Assembly: GCF_016772415.1 (NCBI RefSeq)
Contig: NZ_JAGSGD010000001.1
Span: 868,001 to 932,000, forward strand
Origin: Phenylobacterium glaciei
GTDB lineage: Bacteria; Pseudomonadota; Alphaproteobacteria; Caulobacterales; Caulobacteraceae
Direction of reading: 5' to 3'
Length of the DNA: 64,000 nt
Shown here: piece after piece, positions 40,366-50,172 of the stretch
Numbering within the stretch: the first letter of the stretch is position 1
How the letters are laid out: every line of letters starts with the position of its first letter
The notes under the pieces: model-generated
Told to the model about the DNA's origin: nothing
The model's input: only the letters and a program-made list of their open reading frames with translations
Database searches by the model: none
Translations under genes and position numbers: made by a program

Positions 40366-41727
40366 TTAGGTGGGTGGTCCGACCGCTGCGATGGCCTCGC
40401 GCACCAGCCGCGCGACGCCCTCGATGTCGTTGCCGGGCGTGGGCGTGATCCCCAGCCGCACCACCACCAGCCGGGCGGACGGCACGATCACCACATACTG
40501 GCCGTCGTGGCCGCGCGCGAAGAAGGCGTCGGCAGGCATGCCGAGTACGATCCGCCGGCGCGCGCCGGGGCTGTCGCCGCGATTGGTCCAGAAGCCCGCC
40601 CCATAGCCGACAAGGCTGCCCGGCGTCGGTCGGGAGGAATAGTCCGCCCAGCCTTCCGGCAGGATAAGCTCACCCTCCACCTTCCCGTCATCCAGATAGA
40701 GTTGCCCCAGTCGCGCCCAGTCCCGGGCGCTGGCCCACATGTGCGTGGCGCCCAGCGGCGTGCCGGTGGCGTCCAGCTCCAGGGTCGGATGCTCCATCCC
40801 GATGCGATCGAACAGTTCGCGCCGCGCGAAGGCCAGCATGGCGGCCTCGGTTCCACCGGCCTGGTCGCGGATGATGCGTGAGGTGATGGTTGGGCTGGCG
40901 TCAGCGTAGGTCCAGCTTGTTCCCGGGCTGGCGGCCAGGGGCTGCGCCTGCGCGAACCCGGCCATGTCCCGCTCGGCGAACAGCATCCGGGCCGAGGGAT
41001 CGAAGGCGCTCTTGAGACTTGAGTTCAGCGAGTCCCCTAAGGCCAGGCCGCTGGTCATCCGCAGCAGGTTGTCGAGGCTGATGCTGCGACGGCTATCGTC
41101 CTTCCAGGCGGCGACCGGGGCCGGGCCGTCCACCGAGAGCTTTCCCTGCTGGACCAGAACACCCACCAGCGCGTTGGTCACCGACTTGGTGGCCGACCAG
41201 CCGGTGATCGGGGTGTCGGGGCCATAGCCCCGGGCATAGCGCTCCCCGACGATCTGACCGTCGTGCAGGATCACCACCGCCTTGGTCCGCCGCCACGGCT
41301 TGGCGGGCTCGACAAAGGCCTCGTTCAGAGCCGCCTCGATGGCCGCCGACGCGGGCGCCTTGGCCAGGGGATGCTGTCTCGGAGCCGGGATCGGTTCGGG
41401 CGGCGGCGGTGGCGGCGCGCCCTGCAGGACCAGACAGCCCGAGGGGCCGCGATAGACCGCCCGGGTGGTCGCCATGCCCGCCAGGCTGGCGCTAACCGAC
41501 CGCCCTGCGCGGTCCACCTTGGTCCGCATCAGCCAGCGGGCCGGCCCCAGCTCCGGGTCCACCGCCTCGCGGCGGAACGCCTGCGGGTCGATCCGGGAGA
41601 CGAAGGCGGCCGAGCAGACCTGGTGGCTGGCCAGGCCGGTGGCCACATGGGCCGCGCCGCTGAGCGCGCCGCAGCCGGCGAGCGGCAGGGTGGCGGCGAT
41701 CAGCAGCCAGGGACGAAGGGATGTCAT
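40366..41727 (-). CDS. Beta-lactamase-related serine hydrolase (lipoprotein)
   Basis: 453 residues with a lipoprotein signal (LPLAGC, Cys about 19). The class C/penicillin-binding fold has SATK (Ser 178, Lys 181), YAD in TSWTYADAS at the Tyr-x-Asn position, and HDGQY near the HxG/KTG position. The N-terminal ~90 residues are a separate beta-like region with a Pro-rich linker (PPPPPEPIPAPRQ). Likely an envelope esterase or peptidase rather than a true beta-lactamase. Confidence 0.85.
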   Translation of the reverse strand: MTSLRPWLLIAATLPLAGCGALSGAAHVATGLASHQVCSAAFVSRIDPQAFRREAVDPELGPARWLMRTKVDRAGRSVSASLAGMATTRAVYRGPSGCLVLQGAPPPPPPEPIPAPRQHPLAKAPASAAIEAALNEAFVEPAKPWRRTKAVVILHDGQIVGERYARGYGPDTPITGWSATKSVTNALVGVLVQQGKLSVDGPAPVAAWKDDSRRSISLDNLLRMTSGLALGDSLNSSLKSAFDPSARMLFAERDMAGFAQAQPLAASPGTSWTYADASPTITSRIIRDQAGGTEAAMLAFARRELFDRIGMEHPTLELDATGTPLGATHMWASARDWARLGQLYLDDGKVEGELILPEGWADYSSRPTPGSLVGYGAGFWTNRGDSPGARRRIVLGMPADAFFARGHDGQYVVIVPSARLVVVRLGITPTPGNDIEGVARLVREAIAAVGPPT

Positions 41728-41763
41728 GTGAGGGCTCCAGGAAGGTGAGCCCCATCTGCTCCC

Positions 41764-42861
41764 TCAGGCGCCGCGCCGCTCGCCGGGTTCGAAATCCGGC
41801 TGGCCGATTCCGGAATCGGCGGACGCGCGCCGGAAGTCGGTGGGCGTCATGCCGGTCTCGGCGCGGAAGGCGCGATTGAAAGGTCCCAGGGAATTGAACC
41901 CGGCGTCCAGCGCGATGGTGAGGATGGGCACGGAGTCCTGTCCGCGGTCGGCGAGGGCCGCCTTGGTCTCGTCGATGCGGTAACCGTTGAGATAGGCGTT
42001 GAAGTTGCGCTGGCCCAGATCCGAATTGATCAGCCGTCGCAGACGGTATTCCGCCGCCCCCAGCCGCTCGGCCAGCTTGCCGATGGTCAGGCCCTCCTGG
42101 CGATAGGCGCGGTCGATGCTCATGGCCCGGTCGAGGGCGGCGGCCAGGCCCTGGTCGGCCGGCTCGACAGGCCGCACGGATGCGGCGGGGTTCGCCGACG
42201 ATAGCCAGCCCTGGCCCGCGACCCGCAGCAGGGCGGCTGCGACGCCGAGGGCGATGATCGCCAGCGCCAGGGCGCGGATCAGGCTGGCGAGGTCGGGGAC
42301 GGTCGCGCGAGGTCCCAACAGGTCCGACAGGGCGTTCAGCGCGATGAACCCGGCCGCGGCGCCCACCACGAAGGGCCGCGCCCGGCGCCTCGGCTCCACC
42401 AGGTCGGCGGGCCAGGAGGCCAGGGTCTGCCCCGCCGCCAGCAGGCCGAGCCCCAGGGACTCCAGCACCAGGAAGCCCCGCACCGCGATGGCGATGGGGG
42501 TCATCTCCGGTCCGAGGGCCCGGGCTTCGTAGAGCCCCACCGCGACGATCCCCAGCCAGGCCGCCGCATGCCAGGCCCGGGGCCGGAAGCCGTCCTCGAA
42601 CATCGCCCGTGCAAACAGCCAGAAGGCCAGGTTACCGCCCGCCATCAGGGCCTGGGCGGGAAGAGTCAGCAGCCCCAGGTGGCCGCGCAGGGCGACTGTC
42701 GTGCACAGGGCGAACCCCACGGCGCTTAGGGCGAGCAGGGCCCCGAACCGCGCCGCCGTGACCTGCCGATGGTCCCGCACCAGCAGGCCGGCCACCAGGA
42801 TCAGCAGGCCGCAGGCCGCGCCCCGCAGCATAAGGTCCAGGCTCGGCAGAAGTTCCGGCAT
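41764..42861 (-). CDS. AraC-family regulator with N-terminal membrane domain
   Basis: 365 residues. About six hydrophobic helices fill residues 10-225; an AraC-type double helix-turn-helix follows (about 245-345; LTIGKLAERLGAAEYRLRRLIN and ILTIALDAGFNSLGPFNRAFRAETGMTP). Membrane-bound AraC regulators of this layout sense an unknown envelope signal. ATG 42861 is chosen over a start 60 bases upstream that adds a basic non-conserved leader. Target genes unknown; the serine hydrolase gene follows 36 bases downstream and may be one. Confidence 0.85.
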   Translation of the reverse strand: MPELLPSLDLMLRGAACGLLILVAGLLVRDHRQVTAARFGALLALSAVGFALCTTVALRGHLGLLTLPAQALMAGGNLAFWLFARAMFEDGFRPRAWHAAAWLGIVAVGLYEARALGPEMTPIAIAVRGFLVLESLGLGLLAAGQTLASWPADLVEPRRRARPFVVGAAAGFIALNALSDLLGPRATVPDLASLIRALALAIIALGVAAALLRVAGQGWLSSANPAASVRPVEPADQGLAAALDRAMSIDRAYRQEGLTIGKLAERLGAAEYRLRRLINSDLGQRNFNAYLNGYRIDETKAALADRGQDSVPILTIALDAGFNSLGPFNRAFRAETGMTPTDFRRASADSGIGQPDFEPGERRGA

Positions 42862-42942
42862 GCGCCCCCCGTCGAGCGGCCTCAAAGGTCTCTTATGCTG
42901 GAGCCTGACCTGCGCCTGCACCGGTGTCCACGGCGGTTTGCG

Positions 42943-43836
42943 CTAGCGCAGTCGGGCGGCCTGGAAGCAGTCGATAAAGGCGCGCAGGCCTGCCGACGGC
43001 AGACGCTGGCGCGGGTAGTAGAGGGCGATGCCGGGGAAGGGCGGCGTCCAGTCAGCCAGGACCTGAATCAGCGTGCCCGAGGCCAGGTCCTTGGACGCCG
43101 AACGACAGTTGACGAAGGCCAGGCCCGCGCCGCCGCGCGCGGCCTGAAGGCTGAGATCCGGGCTCCCCAGAACCAACCGGCCGGGCGGATCGAGGCGGGT
43201 CTCCTCCCCCTGGCGCGCGAACTCCCAGCGCAGGATCGTCCCGCTGGGCAGGCGGGCGCGGATACACTCGTGCGCGAAGAGGTCGGCGGGGACCTTTGGC
43301 GCGCCGCGCCTGGTGAGATAGGCCGGTGAGCCCACCACGATCATCGCCTCCTGAACGCCCAGCGATAGGGCGATCATCTCCTGTGGCGCCGTCTCGCCCA
43401 GGCGCAGGCCGGCGTCGAATCCCTCGGCGACGATGTCCACCATGCGGCCCTCGCTCACCATGTCGACCCGCATGTCCGGATAGGCGGCCATGAAGTCCAG
43501 CACGATGGGCAGCACCCGCTCGGCGGCGCCCTCCGACGCATTGAGGCGCAGCAGCCCGGTGGGGGTGTCACGGAACCGGTTCACGCTCTCCACGGCGTCC
43601 GCGATCTCCCGCAGGGCCGGCTGCACCCGCGCCAGGAACTGTTCGCCGGCCTCGGTCAGCGACACGCTGCGGGTGGTGCGATTGAACAACCGAACCCCGA
43701 GCCGGCGCTCCATGCTGGCGATGGCATGGCTCAAGGCCGAGGGAGACACCGCCAGTTCCGAGGCCGCCGCGCGGAAGCTGCGGTGGGCCGCCACCGCCGC
43801 CATGGCGTTGAGCTCGTTCAGGGCCAGACCGGACAT
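42943..43836 (-). CDS. LysR-family transcriptional regulator
   Basis: 297 residues: N-terminal winged HTH (about 5-63, FRAAASELAVSPSALSHAIASMERRLGVRLFNRTT) and a periplasmic-binding-like co-inducer domain. It is divergent from the SDR gene with 93 bases between, the usual layout for a LysR protein that controls its neighbour. The AT-rich gap contains TGCATGCGGATT-type partial dyads that could be its operator. Confidence 0.92.
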   Translation of the reverse strand: MSGLALNELNAMAAVAAHRSFRAAASELAVSPSALSHAIASMERRLGVRLFNRTTRSVSLTEAGEQFLARVQPALREIADAVESVNRFRDTPTGLLRLNASEGAAERVLPIVLDFMAAYPDMRVDMVSEGRMVDIVAEGFDAGLRLGETAPQEMIALSLGVQEAMIVVGSPAYLTRRGAPKVPADLFAHECIRARLPSGTILRWEFARQGEETRLDPPGRLVLGSPDLSLQAARGGAGLAFVNCRSASKDLASGTLIQVLADWTPPFPGIALYYPRQRLPSAGLRAFIDCFQAARLR

Positions 43837-43929
43837 TGTGCGGAATCATTCATTACTGCATGCGGATTTGAGCGGATTATCACAGCAAAGCCGTGGGCGC
43901 ATATGGGCCTCTCAAACCCGGAGACCCCC

Positions 43930-44763
43930 ATGCCCAAGACGGTCCTCATCACCGGCTGTTCCACCGGCTTCGGCCAAGCCGCCGCGCACCTGTTCGCCGC
44001 CCGCGGCTGGAACGTGGTGGCCACTATGCGTAACGCGGTCCAGAGCTCGGCCCTCGCCGCCCTGCCCAATGTTCTGGTCACCCGGCTCGACGTCCAGGAC
44101 CGGGCCAGCATCGAAACCGCAATCGCCGAGGGGGTAGCCCGGTTCGGCCGGATCGATGTCCTGGTCAACAATGCCGGCTTTGGCCTGTTCGGCGTCTTTG
44201 AGGCCGCCAGCCGCGAGAAGGTGCAGGAGCAGTTTGACGTCAATGTCTTCGGCCTGATGGACGTGACCCGCGCCATCCTGCCCCACATGCGCGCCAACCG
44301 ATCCGGCGTGATCGTCAATGTCAGCTCGGGCGCCGGAGTGTTCGGCCTGCCGATGATCTCGCTCTACACGGCCTCGAAGTTCGCCATGGAGGGTTTCTCG
44401 GAGTCGCTGTCATACGAACTGGCGGGCCTGGGGATCGCGGTGAAGATCGTCGAGCCCGGCGGTGTCACCTCCACGGACTTCGGCAAGCGCAGCGGGGCGG
44501 AAGCCGTCGAGGCAGAGGCGCCGGCCGACTACGACGTTTTCCTGGCGGGGGCGGCCAAGGTCTTCGAAGGCCTGCGTGACGATCGCGGCCTTGGCACCAG
44601 CGAGGAAGTGGCGGAATGGATCTACACCGCCGCCACGGACGGGAGCGACCAACTGCGCTACGTCGCGACGGAGGGCATCAAGCCGATGGTGGCCGCGCGC
44701 CGTGAGACCTCGGAGGCGCAGTACATGGCCTTCATGCGGGAGCGCGTGGCCCCCAAGCCTTAG
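43930..44763 (+). CDS. Short-chain dehydrogenase/reductase
   Basis: 277 residues of a classical SDR: TGCSTGFG (about 8-15) binds NAD(P), NNAG follows (about 80), the catalytic Ser is in VNVSSGAG and YxxxK is YTASK (about 145). Substrate unknown. ATG 43930 gives the usual MPKTVLITG start. Probably regulated by the divergent LysR gene. The stop is directly followed by the convergent tyrA-like stop, with no gap. Confidence 0.92.
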   Translation: MPKTVLITGCSTGFGQAAAHLFAARGWNVVATMRNAVQSSALAALPNVLVTRLDVQDRASIETAIAEGVARFGRIDVLVNNAGFGLFGVFEAASREKVQEQFDVNVFGLMDVTRAILPHMRANRSGVIVNVSSGAGVFGLPMISLYTASKFAMEGFSESLSYELAGLGIAVKIVEPGGVTSTDFGKRSGAEAVEAEAPADYDVFLAGAAKVFEGLRDDRGLGTSEEVAEWIYTAATDGSDQLRYVATEGIKPMVAARRETSEAQYMAFMRERVAPKP

Positions 44764-45696
44764 TCAGTGCTTGCCGCGATCGCGGCCGAAGTTGGGTTCG
44801 GCGCTTTCCTGGCCCGCGGCGATGATGCCGCGGCGGATTTCGCGGGTGCGGGTGAAGAGCTCGAAGAGCTTGTCGCTCTCGCCCCAGCGAATCTGCCGCG
44901 ACAATGCCTGCAGGTCCTCGGTGAAGCGGCCGAGGATCTCCAGCACCGCCTCCTTGTTGGCCACGAAGACGTCACGCCACATGGTGGGGTCCGACGCCGC
45001 GATGCGGGTGAAGTCGCGGAAGCCGCCGGCGGAATACTTCATCACCTCGGCCTGGGTAACCTCCTCCATGTCGGCGGCGGTGCCGACGATGTTGTAGGCG
45101 ATCAGGTGGGGCAGGTGGCTGGTGACGGCCAGGACGAGGTCGTGGTGTCGGTCGTCCATCAGTTCGACGTTTGCGCCGAGCGCCCGCCAGAACTCGGAGA
45201 GCTGGCTGACGGCCTCCAGATAGGCATCGTCCTGCCGCGGCTGCGGGGTGAGGATCACCCAGCGGCTCTGGAACAGTTCGGCGAAGCCCGCGTCGGGTCC
45301 GGAATGCTCGGTGCCGGCGATGGGGTGGCCAGGCACGATGAAGACGGTGTCGGGCAGGGCGGCCATGAGAGCCTGGGCGACGAAGCCCTTCACCGAGCCC
45401 ACATCGGTGACGATGGCGCCGGGCTTCATGGCCGGCGCCGCGGCCTTGGCGGCCTCGCCCATGGCCAGGACAGGGACGGCGAACACCACCAGGTCGGCGC
45501 CGGCCACGGCTTCGGCGATATCCCCGGTGACCTTGTCGGCATAGCCCAGCTCGACGATGCGGGCGCGGTGCGCCTCGCTGAGGTCAGCGACGATGATCTC
45601 GCCGACGCAGCCGGCCTCGCGGGCCGCCAGGATCACCGAGGAGCCGATCAGGCCGCAGCCGATCACGGCCATGCGGGGGAAGAGGACCTCGCCCAT
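44764..45696 (-). CDS. Prephenate/arogenate dehydrogenase
   Basis: 310 residues with an N-terminal NAD-binding VIGCGLIGSS (11-20) and the TyrA helical dimer domain (HPIAGTEHSGPDAG, VTSHLPHLIAYNIV, GGFRDFTRIAASDPTMWRDV). It makes 4-hydroxyphenylpyruvate or tyrosine from prephenate or arogenate. ATG 45696 overlaps the hisC-type stop by 3 bases, so the two are co-translated. No chorismate mutase domain is fused, but a chorismate mutase gene lies two genes upstream. Confidence 0.92.
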   Translation of the reverse strand: MGEVLFPRMAVIGCGLIGSSVILAAREAGCVGEIIVADLSEAHRARIVELGYADKVTGDIAEAVAGADLVVFAVPVLAMGEAAKAAAPAMKPGAIVTDVGSVKGFVAQALMAALPDTVFIVPGHPIAGTEHSGPDAGFAELFQSRWVILTPQPRQDDAYLEAVSQLSEFWRALGANVELMDDRHHDLVLAVTSHLPHLIAYNIVGTAADMEEVTQAEVMKYSAGGFRDFTRIAASDPTMWRDVFVANKEAVLEILGRFTEDLQALSRQIRWGESDKLFELFTRTREIRRGIIAAGQESAEPNFGRDRGKH

Positions 45697-46817
45697 CAGG
45701 ACTTCACGAAGGCGGCCAGCGCCTCGACCACGGCGCGGTTGTGCGCTTCCAGGCCGATGGTGATCCGCAGGTGGTCGGGCAGGCCGTAGCCGGTCACGCC
45801 CCGCACGATGATCCCCTTCGAGGCGAGGTACGCCTCGGCCTCCTTGGCGGTCTTTCCGGGCGTCCTCGGGAAGCCCACCAGCACGAAGTTGGCCGCCGAC
45901 GGCACGGGCTCCAGGCCCAGGCCGCCGAGTTGCTGGATCAGATAGGGCCGCCACTGTTCGACGAGCGCCAGGGACCGGGCCTGGAAGTCGTCGTCGCCCA
46001 GGGCCGCGACGCCGGCCAGCTGCGCCGGGATATTGACGTTGAAGGGCAGGCGGATGCGGTCGAGCGCGTCGGCCATCTCCACCGGCATATAGGCCCAGCC
46101 CACCCGCAGGGCGGCGAGACCATGCAGCTTGGAGAAGGTGCGGGTGACCACCACGTTCTCGAACTCGCGCACCATGGACATGCCGTCCTCGAAGGCGGGG
46201 TCGGCGACGAACTCGGCATAGGCGCCGTCGAGCACCAGCACGACGCTGGGGGCCAGGCCTGCGTGCAGACGGCGGATCTCCTCACCGGTGATCCAGGTGC
46301 CGGTGGGGTTGCCGGGGTTGGCGACGAAGACCAAGCGGGTGCGGTCGTCGACCTCCGCCAGCAGGGCGTCGACGTCGATGCGGTGGTTGATCTCCTTGGC
46401 CAGCTTCACGGTCGCGCCGCAGGCCCGGGCGCCGATGGCGTAGGCGCCGAAACCGAACTCGCCCTGGACGATGTTGTCGCCCGGCTCGAGGAAGGTTTGG
46501 TTCAGCAGCTGGAAGATCTCGTCGGAGCCGCAGCCGAAGATCAGGCGCTCGGGCTCCAGGCCGTACTTTGCGGCGATGGCGGTCCGCAGGATTGTAGTGC
46601 GACCGTCGGGATACATGTGCAGCTGGTCGATGGCGCCGGCGAAGGCCGCCTTGGCGTCCGGGCTGCAGCCCAGGATGTTCTCGTTGGCCGACAGCTTCAG
46701 CGAATGTTCGATACCGTCGACCTTGGCCTTGCCGGGCACATAGCAGGCGATGTCGAGGATGCCGGGCTTCGGCGTGGGCCGCTGGGCCTTGGCGCGGTCG
46801 AGGACGGTGTCGGACAT
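45696..46817 (-). CDS. hisC: Histidinol-phosphate/aromatic aminotransferase
   Basis: 373 residues of fold-type I PLP enzyme, HisC group: LSANENILGCSP at the N-terminus, NPGNPTGTW, and Schiff-base Lys about 230 in TFSKLHGLAALRVGW. Set between chorismate mutase and prephenate dehydrogenase, its main job is probably transamination of aromatic keto acids, with or without histidinol phosphate. ATG 46817 is chosen over TTG 46829; neither has a strong ribosome-binding site. Confidence 0.88.
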   Translation of the reverse strand: MSDTVLDRAKAQRPTPKPGILDIACYVPGKAKVDGIEHSLKLSANENILGCSPDAKAAFAGAIDQLHMYPDGRTTILRTAIAAKYGLEPERLIFGCGSDEIFQLLNQTFLEPGDNIVQGEFGFGAYAIGARACGATVKLAKEINHRIDVDALLAEVDDRTRLVFVANPGNPTGTWITGEEIRRLHAGLAPSVVLVLDGAYAEFVADPAFEDGMSMVREFENVVVTRTFSKLHGLAALRVGWAYMPVEMADALDRIRLPFNVNIPAQLAGVAALGDDDFQARSLALVEQWRPYLIQQLGGLGLEPVPSAANFVLVGFPRTPGKTAKEAEAYLASKGIIVRGVTGYGLPDHLRITIGLEAHNRAVVEALAAFVKS

Positions 46818-46849
46818 GGGACGCTTCAAGCGGGAGTGAGGCCCGCCTC

Positions 46850-47656
46850 TTACACGTCCAGCGGGGCGGGCGCAGCCCCGATCACCCCGGAAAGGCGCCC
46901 GGGCGCGCGGGCCAGGCGCTCGTCCCCGGCCTGGTAGAAGCCGATCAGGGCGAAAAGCTTCAGGCCGCCGACCTCGGCGATCAGGTCGCCGGCCACGCCG
47001 TCGCGGGAGAGCGCCTCCTCGATGGCGGCCGCGGAGCCGGGTGCGTCGGTGACCCAGAAGGTGCGGTCATCGCCGGTGGGCTCGACCTCCACCTCGGCGA
47101 CGGCCAGCGCGGTCATCGGGCCCCAGGCGGCCAGGCAGGGGAGGGCGGCGAACACCTGCAGCTTCGGATCGGCCAACAGGCGGCCCCACCAGGGGGTATC
47201 CGAGGCCAGCGGCAGGACCCCGACCCCGCCAGGGGTCTTGGCGGCGGCCAGCGCCTCGTCGGCCTTGCCGACCGTGCGCAGAGGCGGGGCTGCGCCGAAG
47301 CGGTGGCGGGCCAGTTCGACGGCCTTGGCCGGGTCCTTGCCGCCCCAGACGTTGATGTGGAAAGGCCCCTGGCGCGAGAGGCTGTCGCCGATCAGCTCGT
47401 GCCAGATGCGGACGACGAGGCTGGGCCTCGCCGCCGTGCGCTCCTTGGCAAGCAGGCGTCGTAGCAGGGCGGTCTCGCGACCCGGACGCAGGGCGAACTT
47501 GTCGCCGTCGCCGGCGGCGGCCTTGGCGGTGGCCACGTCCTTGGCGAGACCCGCGCGCTCATCGACCAGGGCCAGCAGGGCGGCGTCGATCTCATCCAGG
47601 CGCGCGCGCACGGCGTCGAGCGACGGTGCGGCAGGCTTGGGATCGGCGTCGGCCAT
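46850..47656 (-). CDS. Chorismate mutase family protein
   Basis: 268 residues. The N-terminal ~95 residues form an AroQ-type chorismate mutase (LDAVRARLDEIDAALLALVDER, then KFALRPGRETALLRRLL with the Arg/Lys pairs of the active site). The C-terminal ~170 residues are of the prephenate-dehydratase-like substrate-domain type by position but lack a recognisable catalytic TxR motif, so I do not assign dehydratase activity. First gene of the chorismate mutase-hisC-tyrA operon. ATG 47656; the longer open frame upstream is antisense to the HAD gene. Confidence 0.82.
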   Translation of the reverse strand: MADADPKPAAPSLDAVRARLDEIDAALLALVDERAGLAKDVATAKAAAGDGDKFALRPGRETALLRRLLAKERTAARPSLVVRIWHELIGDSLSRQGPFHINVWGGKDPAKAVELARHRFGAAPPLRTVGKADEALAAAKTPGGVGVLPLASDTPWWGRLLADPKLQVFAALPCLAAWGPMTALAVAEVEVEPTGDDRTFWVTDAPGSAAAIEEALSRDGVAGDLIAEVGGLKLFALIGFYQAGDERLARAPGRLSGVIGAAPAPLDV

Positions 47657-47785
47657 TTTGTCCCCCGAAAACGAAGGTTCGGCGCTTAAGTCATCGAACG
47701 CCCCGGCGCAATAGGCCCATCCGCCGCAATAAAGTTGCACGGGAAACCGGTTGCCGCGCAAAGCGCCAATGGCCAAGCTGCAAGC

Positions 47786-48445
47786 ATGACCCCGACCCTG
47801 TTGCTCGACCTCGATGGCACCCTGACCGATCCGGCCCCCGGCATCCTCGCCGGCGTCCGCGCGGCGATGGCCGCCCTGGGGCGCGAGCCGCCGCCGGACG
47901 CCGACCTGCTGTCGGTGATCGGCCCGCCGATCCGGGTTTCCTTCCGGCGGCTGATGGGGCCGGACGCCGATGTCGAGGAGGGTGTGCGCCTCTATCGCGC
48001 CTATGCCGCCGAGCGCGGACTGAAGGATGCTGCGGTTTATCCGGGCATCCTCGAGGCGCTCGGCGAACTTCGCGAGGCCTATGCGGGCCGCGTGTTCATC
48101 TGTACCGCCAAGTCCCAGCCCTTCGCCCAGATCACCGCCGACCACTTTGGCTTCAGCCCCTATCTGGCCGGTGTCTATGGCGCCCATCCCGATGGCCAGT
48201 TCGAGGACAAGGCCGACCTCATCGCCCACATGATCCCTGCGGTGGGCATCGACCCGGGCGCCGCCCTGATGGTCGGCGACCGCAGCTACGACATGATCGC
48301 CGCCCGCAAGAACGGCCTGGCCGCCCTGGGCGCGCTCTGGGGTTACGGCTCGGAGGCGGAGCTTTCGGAGGCCGGCGCCCACGCCCTCTGCGCCGCGCCG
48401 TCCGACCTGGCGGCCAGTTGCCGCGACCTCGCCGCCAGTGCTTAG
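47786..48445 (+). CDS. HAD-superfamily phosphatase (phosphoglycolate phosphatase-like)
   Basis: 219 residues. HAD motif I is LLLDLDGTLTD (Asp 8, Asp 10), motif II is the Thr in FICTAKS, motif III lies at KADLI and motif IV is MVGDRSYDMIAA; all four are present. The alpha-helical cap fits the Gph/PpaX group, so it probably hydrolyses a small phosphate ester. ATG 47786 is the first start that gives the motif at the right distance. Confidence 0.88.
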   Translation: MTPTLLLDLDGTLTDPAPGILAGVRAAMAALGREPPPDADLLSVIGPPIRVSFRRLMGPDADVEEGVRLYRAYAAERGLKDAAVYPGILEALGELREAYAGRVFICTAKSQPFAQITADHFGFSPYLAGVYGAHPDGQFEDKADLIAHMIPAVGIDPGAALMVGDRSYDMIAARKNGLAALGALWGYGSEAELSEAGAHALCAAPSDLAASCRDLAASA

Positions 48446-48510
48446 CTGCGACCGCTAGAGGTCGTAGGTGTTGGTGGTGGTCGCGGGCGATGTCAGCCCC
48501 GGTGTCGTCA

Positions 48511-50172
48511 TCAGAACCCCAGGGCCAGGCCTTCGGCGCGGGGGTCGGAGCCCCCGGCCAGGACTCCGGTGAGCGGATCGCGGGCGATGGCCTGGGCCGC
48601 GCCGCCGCCGCCCCAGGCGCTGAACCGGCGCAGGGTGTGGCCGCGAGCCTCCAGCTCCGCCAGGACGCTGTCGCCCACGCGGGACTCGATCTGCAGCTCA
48701 TAGGGATTGGGCAGGGTGGAGGGATCGGTGCCCGGCCAGACGGTCCAGCGCGGCGCCTCGATGGCCGCCTGCACGTCCAGCCCGCCGTCGATCAGGGCCA
48801 CCAGGGTCTGCAGGTTCCACTGCGGCTGGCCGTCGCCACCCGGCGTGCCGCCCACCAGGACCGGCGTGCCCGAGGCGTCGGCGACCGAGTAGCAGTTCAG
48901 CGTGTTCATGGTCTTCTTGCCGGGCGCGAACAGGTTCGGGTGTCCGTCCTCCAGGGAGAAGCCGCGTCCGGCCCGGTTGTTCAGCACGACACCGGTATCA
49001 CCCGCCACGACCCCACTGCCGAAGTTGGAGGAGACCGACTGGATCAGCGAGACCATCATGCCCTGGCCGTCGGCGACGCAGAAATAGGTGGTGTCGCCAT
49101 CGTTCATTCCGCCTGCTGGGACCGTAGGCGCGGCCTTGTCGGGATCGATGGCGGCGAAGCGTTTCTCGGCCCAGGCCTTGGAGAGCAGAGTCTCCAGGTG
49201 CGGGTTTCCGAAGGCCGGGTCCTGGGCGAACCCCAAGCGGTCGGCATAGGCGAGCTTCACGGCCTCGGCCAGCAGGTGGATGGCGGCGGCGTCGCCCCGC
49301 GCCAGGGCCGGGCCGCTGGCCTGCTCGGCGATGTTCAGAGCCTCCAGCAGGATCATCCCCTGGCTGGGCAGACCGGTCTGGAAGACCGTATGGCCGCGAA
49401 AGGTGGTGGCGATGGGCGGCTCGAGCACCGTCTCGTGTCGCACCAGATCGTCGGCTGACAATGCTCCGCCCTGGGCCGCCATGAAGGCCGCGATCCGGTC
49501 GGCGATATCGCCATTGTAGAAGGCTTGGGTCCCCTGCGCCGCGAGCGTTCGCAGGGTGCGGGCGAGGTCGGGCTGGCGCAGGACCCGCCCCACCTTGGGA
49601 ACCTCGCCGCCGAGCAGGAAGACCGCCGCCGAGGCCGGATATTGCCGCAGCAGGTCCGCCGAGGTGGCGATGAAATGGACCCCCAGCGGGGTGATGGGGA
49701 AGCCGTCCGCATAGCCGATGGCGGCCTGGGCCAGTTCTGACAGGGGCCGCGATCCGAACCGTTCGAGCAGGGCGCCGAAGGCGTGGACCATGCCGGGCGT
49801 TCCCACCGACAGCGGGCCCCGGAAGGGCATCTTCACGCCGGTGGGGCTGGGATCGCCGTGCGCGCGCATCTGCTCCAGCGTGGCCGAGCGCGGCGAGACG
49901 CCACTGCCCAGGACCGCGACCGGCGCCTGACCCGGCGCATGGACGATGGCGAACAGGTCGCCCCCCAGGCCGCACATCTCGGGCATGACGACGGCGGCGG
50001 TCAGGCCGCCAGCGATGGCGGCGTCCACGGCGTTGCCGCCGGCCTTCAGCACCGCCAGGGCGGTGGCCACGGTGAGCGGATGGGCGGCGGCGACCATGCC
50101 GCCCTGGCCCAGGCTCGGCGACATCCGCCGCTGCGAGAACCCCGGCGGCCTGGCGTTGGGCTGGCCCAGCAT
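48511..50172 (-). CDS. Gamma-glutamyltransferase family protein
   Basis: 553 residues. The Ntn-hydrolase processing site is DGDTTYFCVAD, so Thr about 361 should become the N-terminal nucleophile after autocleavage into large and small subunits. The glycine-rich GGTPGGDGQPQWN is also typical. No signal peptide is visible, which is unusual for GGT and points to cytosolic action, as in related acylase/GGT-like enzymes. ATG 50172 overlaps the DUF2125 stop by one base. A ChaC-like gene two genes away also acts on gamma-glutamyl compounds. Confidence 0.9.
   Translation of the reverse strand: MLGQPNARPPGFSQRRMSPSLGQGGMVAAAHPLTVATALAVLKAGGNAVDAAIAGGLTAAVVMPEMCGLGGDLFAIVHAPGQAPVAVLGSGVSPRSATLEQMRAHGDPSPTGVKMPFRGPLSVGTPGMVHAFGALLERFGSRPLSELAQAAIGYADGFPITPLGVHFIATSADLLRQYPASAAVFLLGGEVPKVGRVLRQPDLARTLRTLAAQGTQAFYNGDIADRIAAFMAAQGGALSADDLVRHETVLEPPIATTFRGHTVFQTGLPSQGMILLEALNIAEQASGPALARGDAAAIHLLAEAVKLAYADRLGFAQDPAFGNPHLETLLSKAWAEKRFAAIDPDKAAPTVPAGGMNDGDTTYFCVADGQGMMVSLIQSVSSNFGSGVVAGDTGVVLNNRAGRGFSLEDGHPNLFAPGKKTMNTLNCYSVADASGTPVLVGGTPGGDGQPQWNLQTLVALIDGGLDVQAAIEAPRWTVWPGTDPSTLPNPYELQIESRVGDSVLAELEARGHTLRRFSAWGGGGAAQAIARDPLTGVLAGGSDPRAEGLALGF

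Noticed and set aside
46850..48382. 510-residue frame extending the chorismate mutase gene upstream
   Set aside because: The extra ~240 residues are antisense to the HAD phosphatase gene; the MADADPK start at 47656 fits the family.
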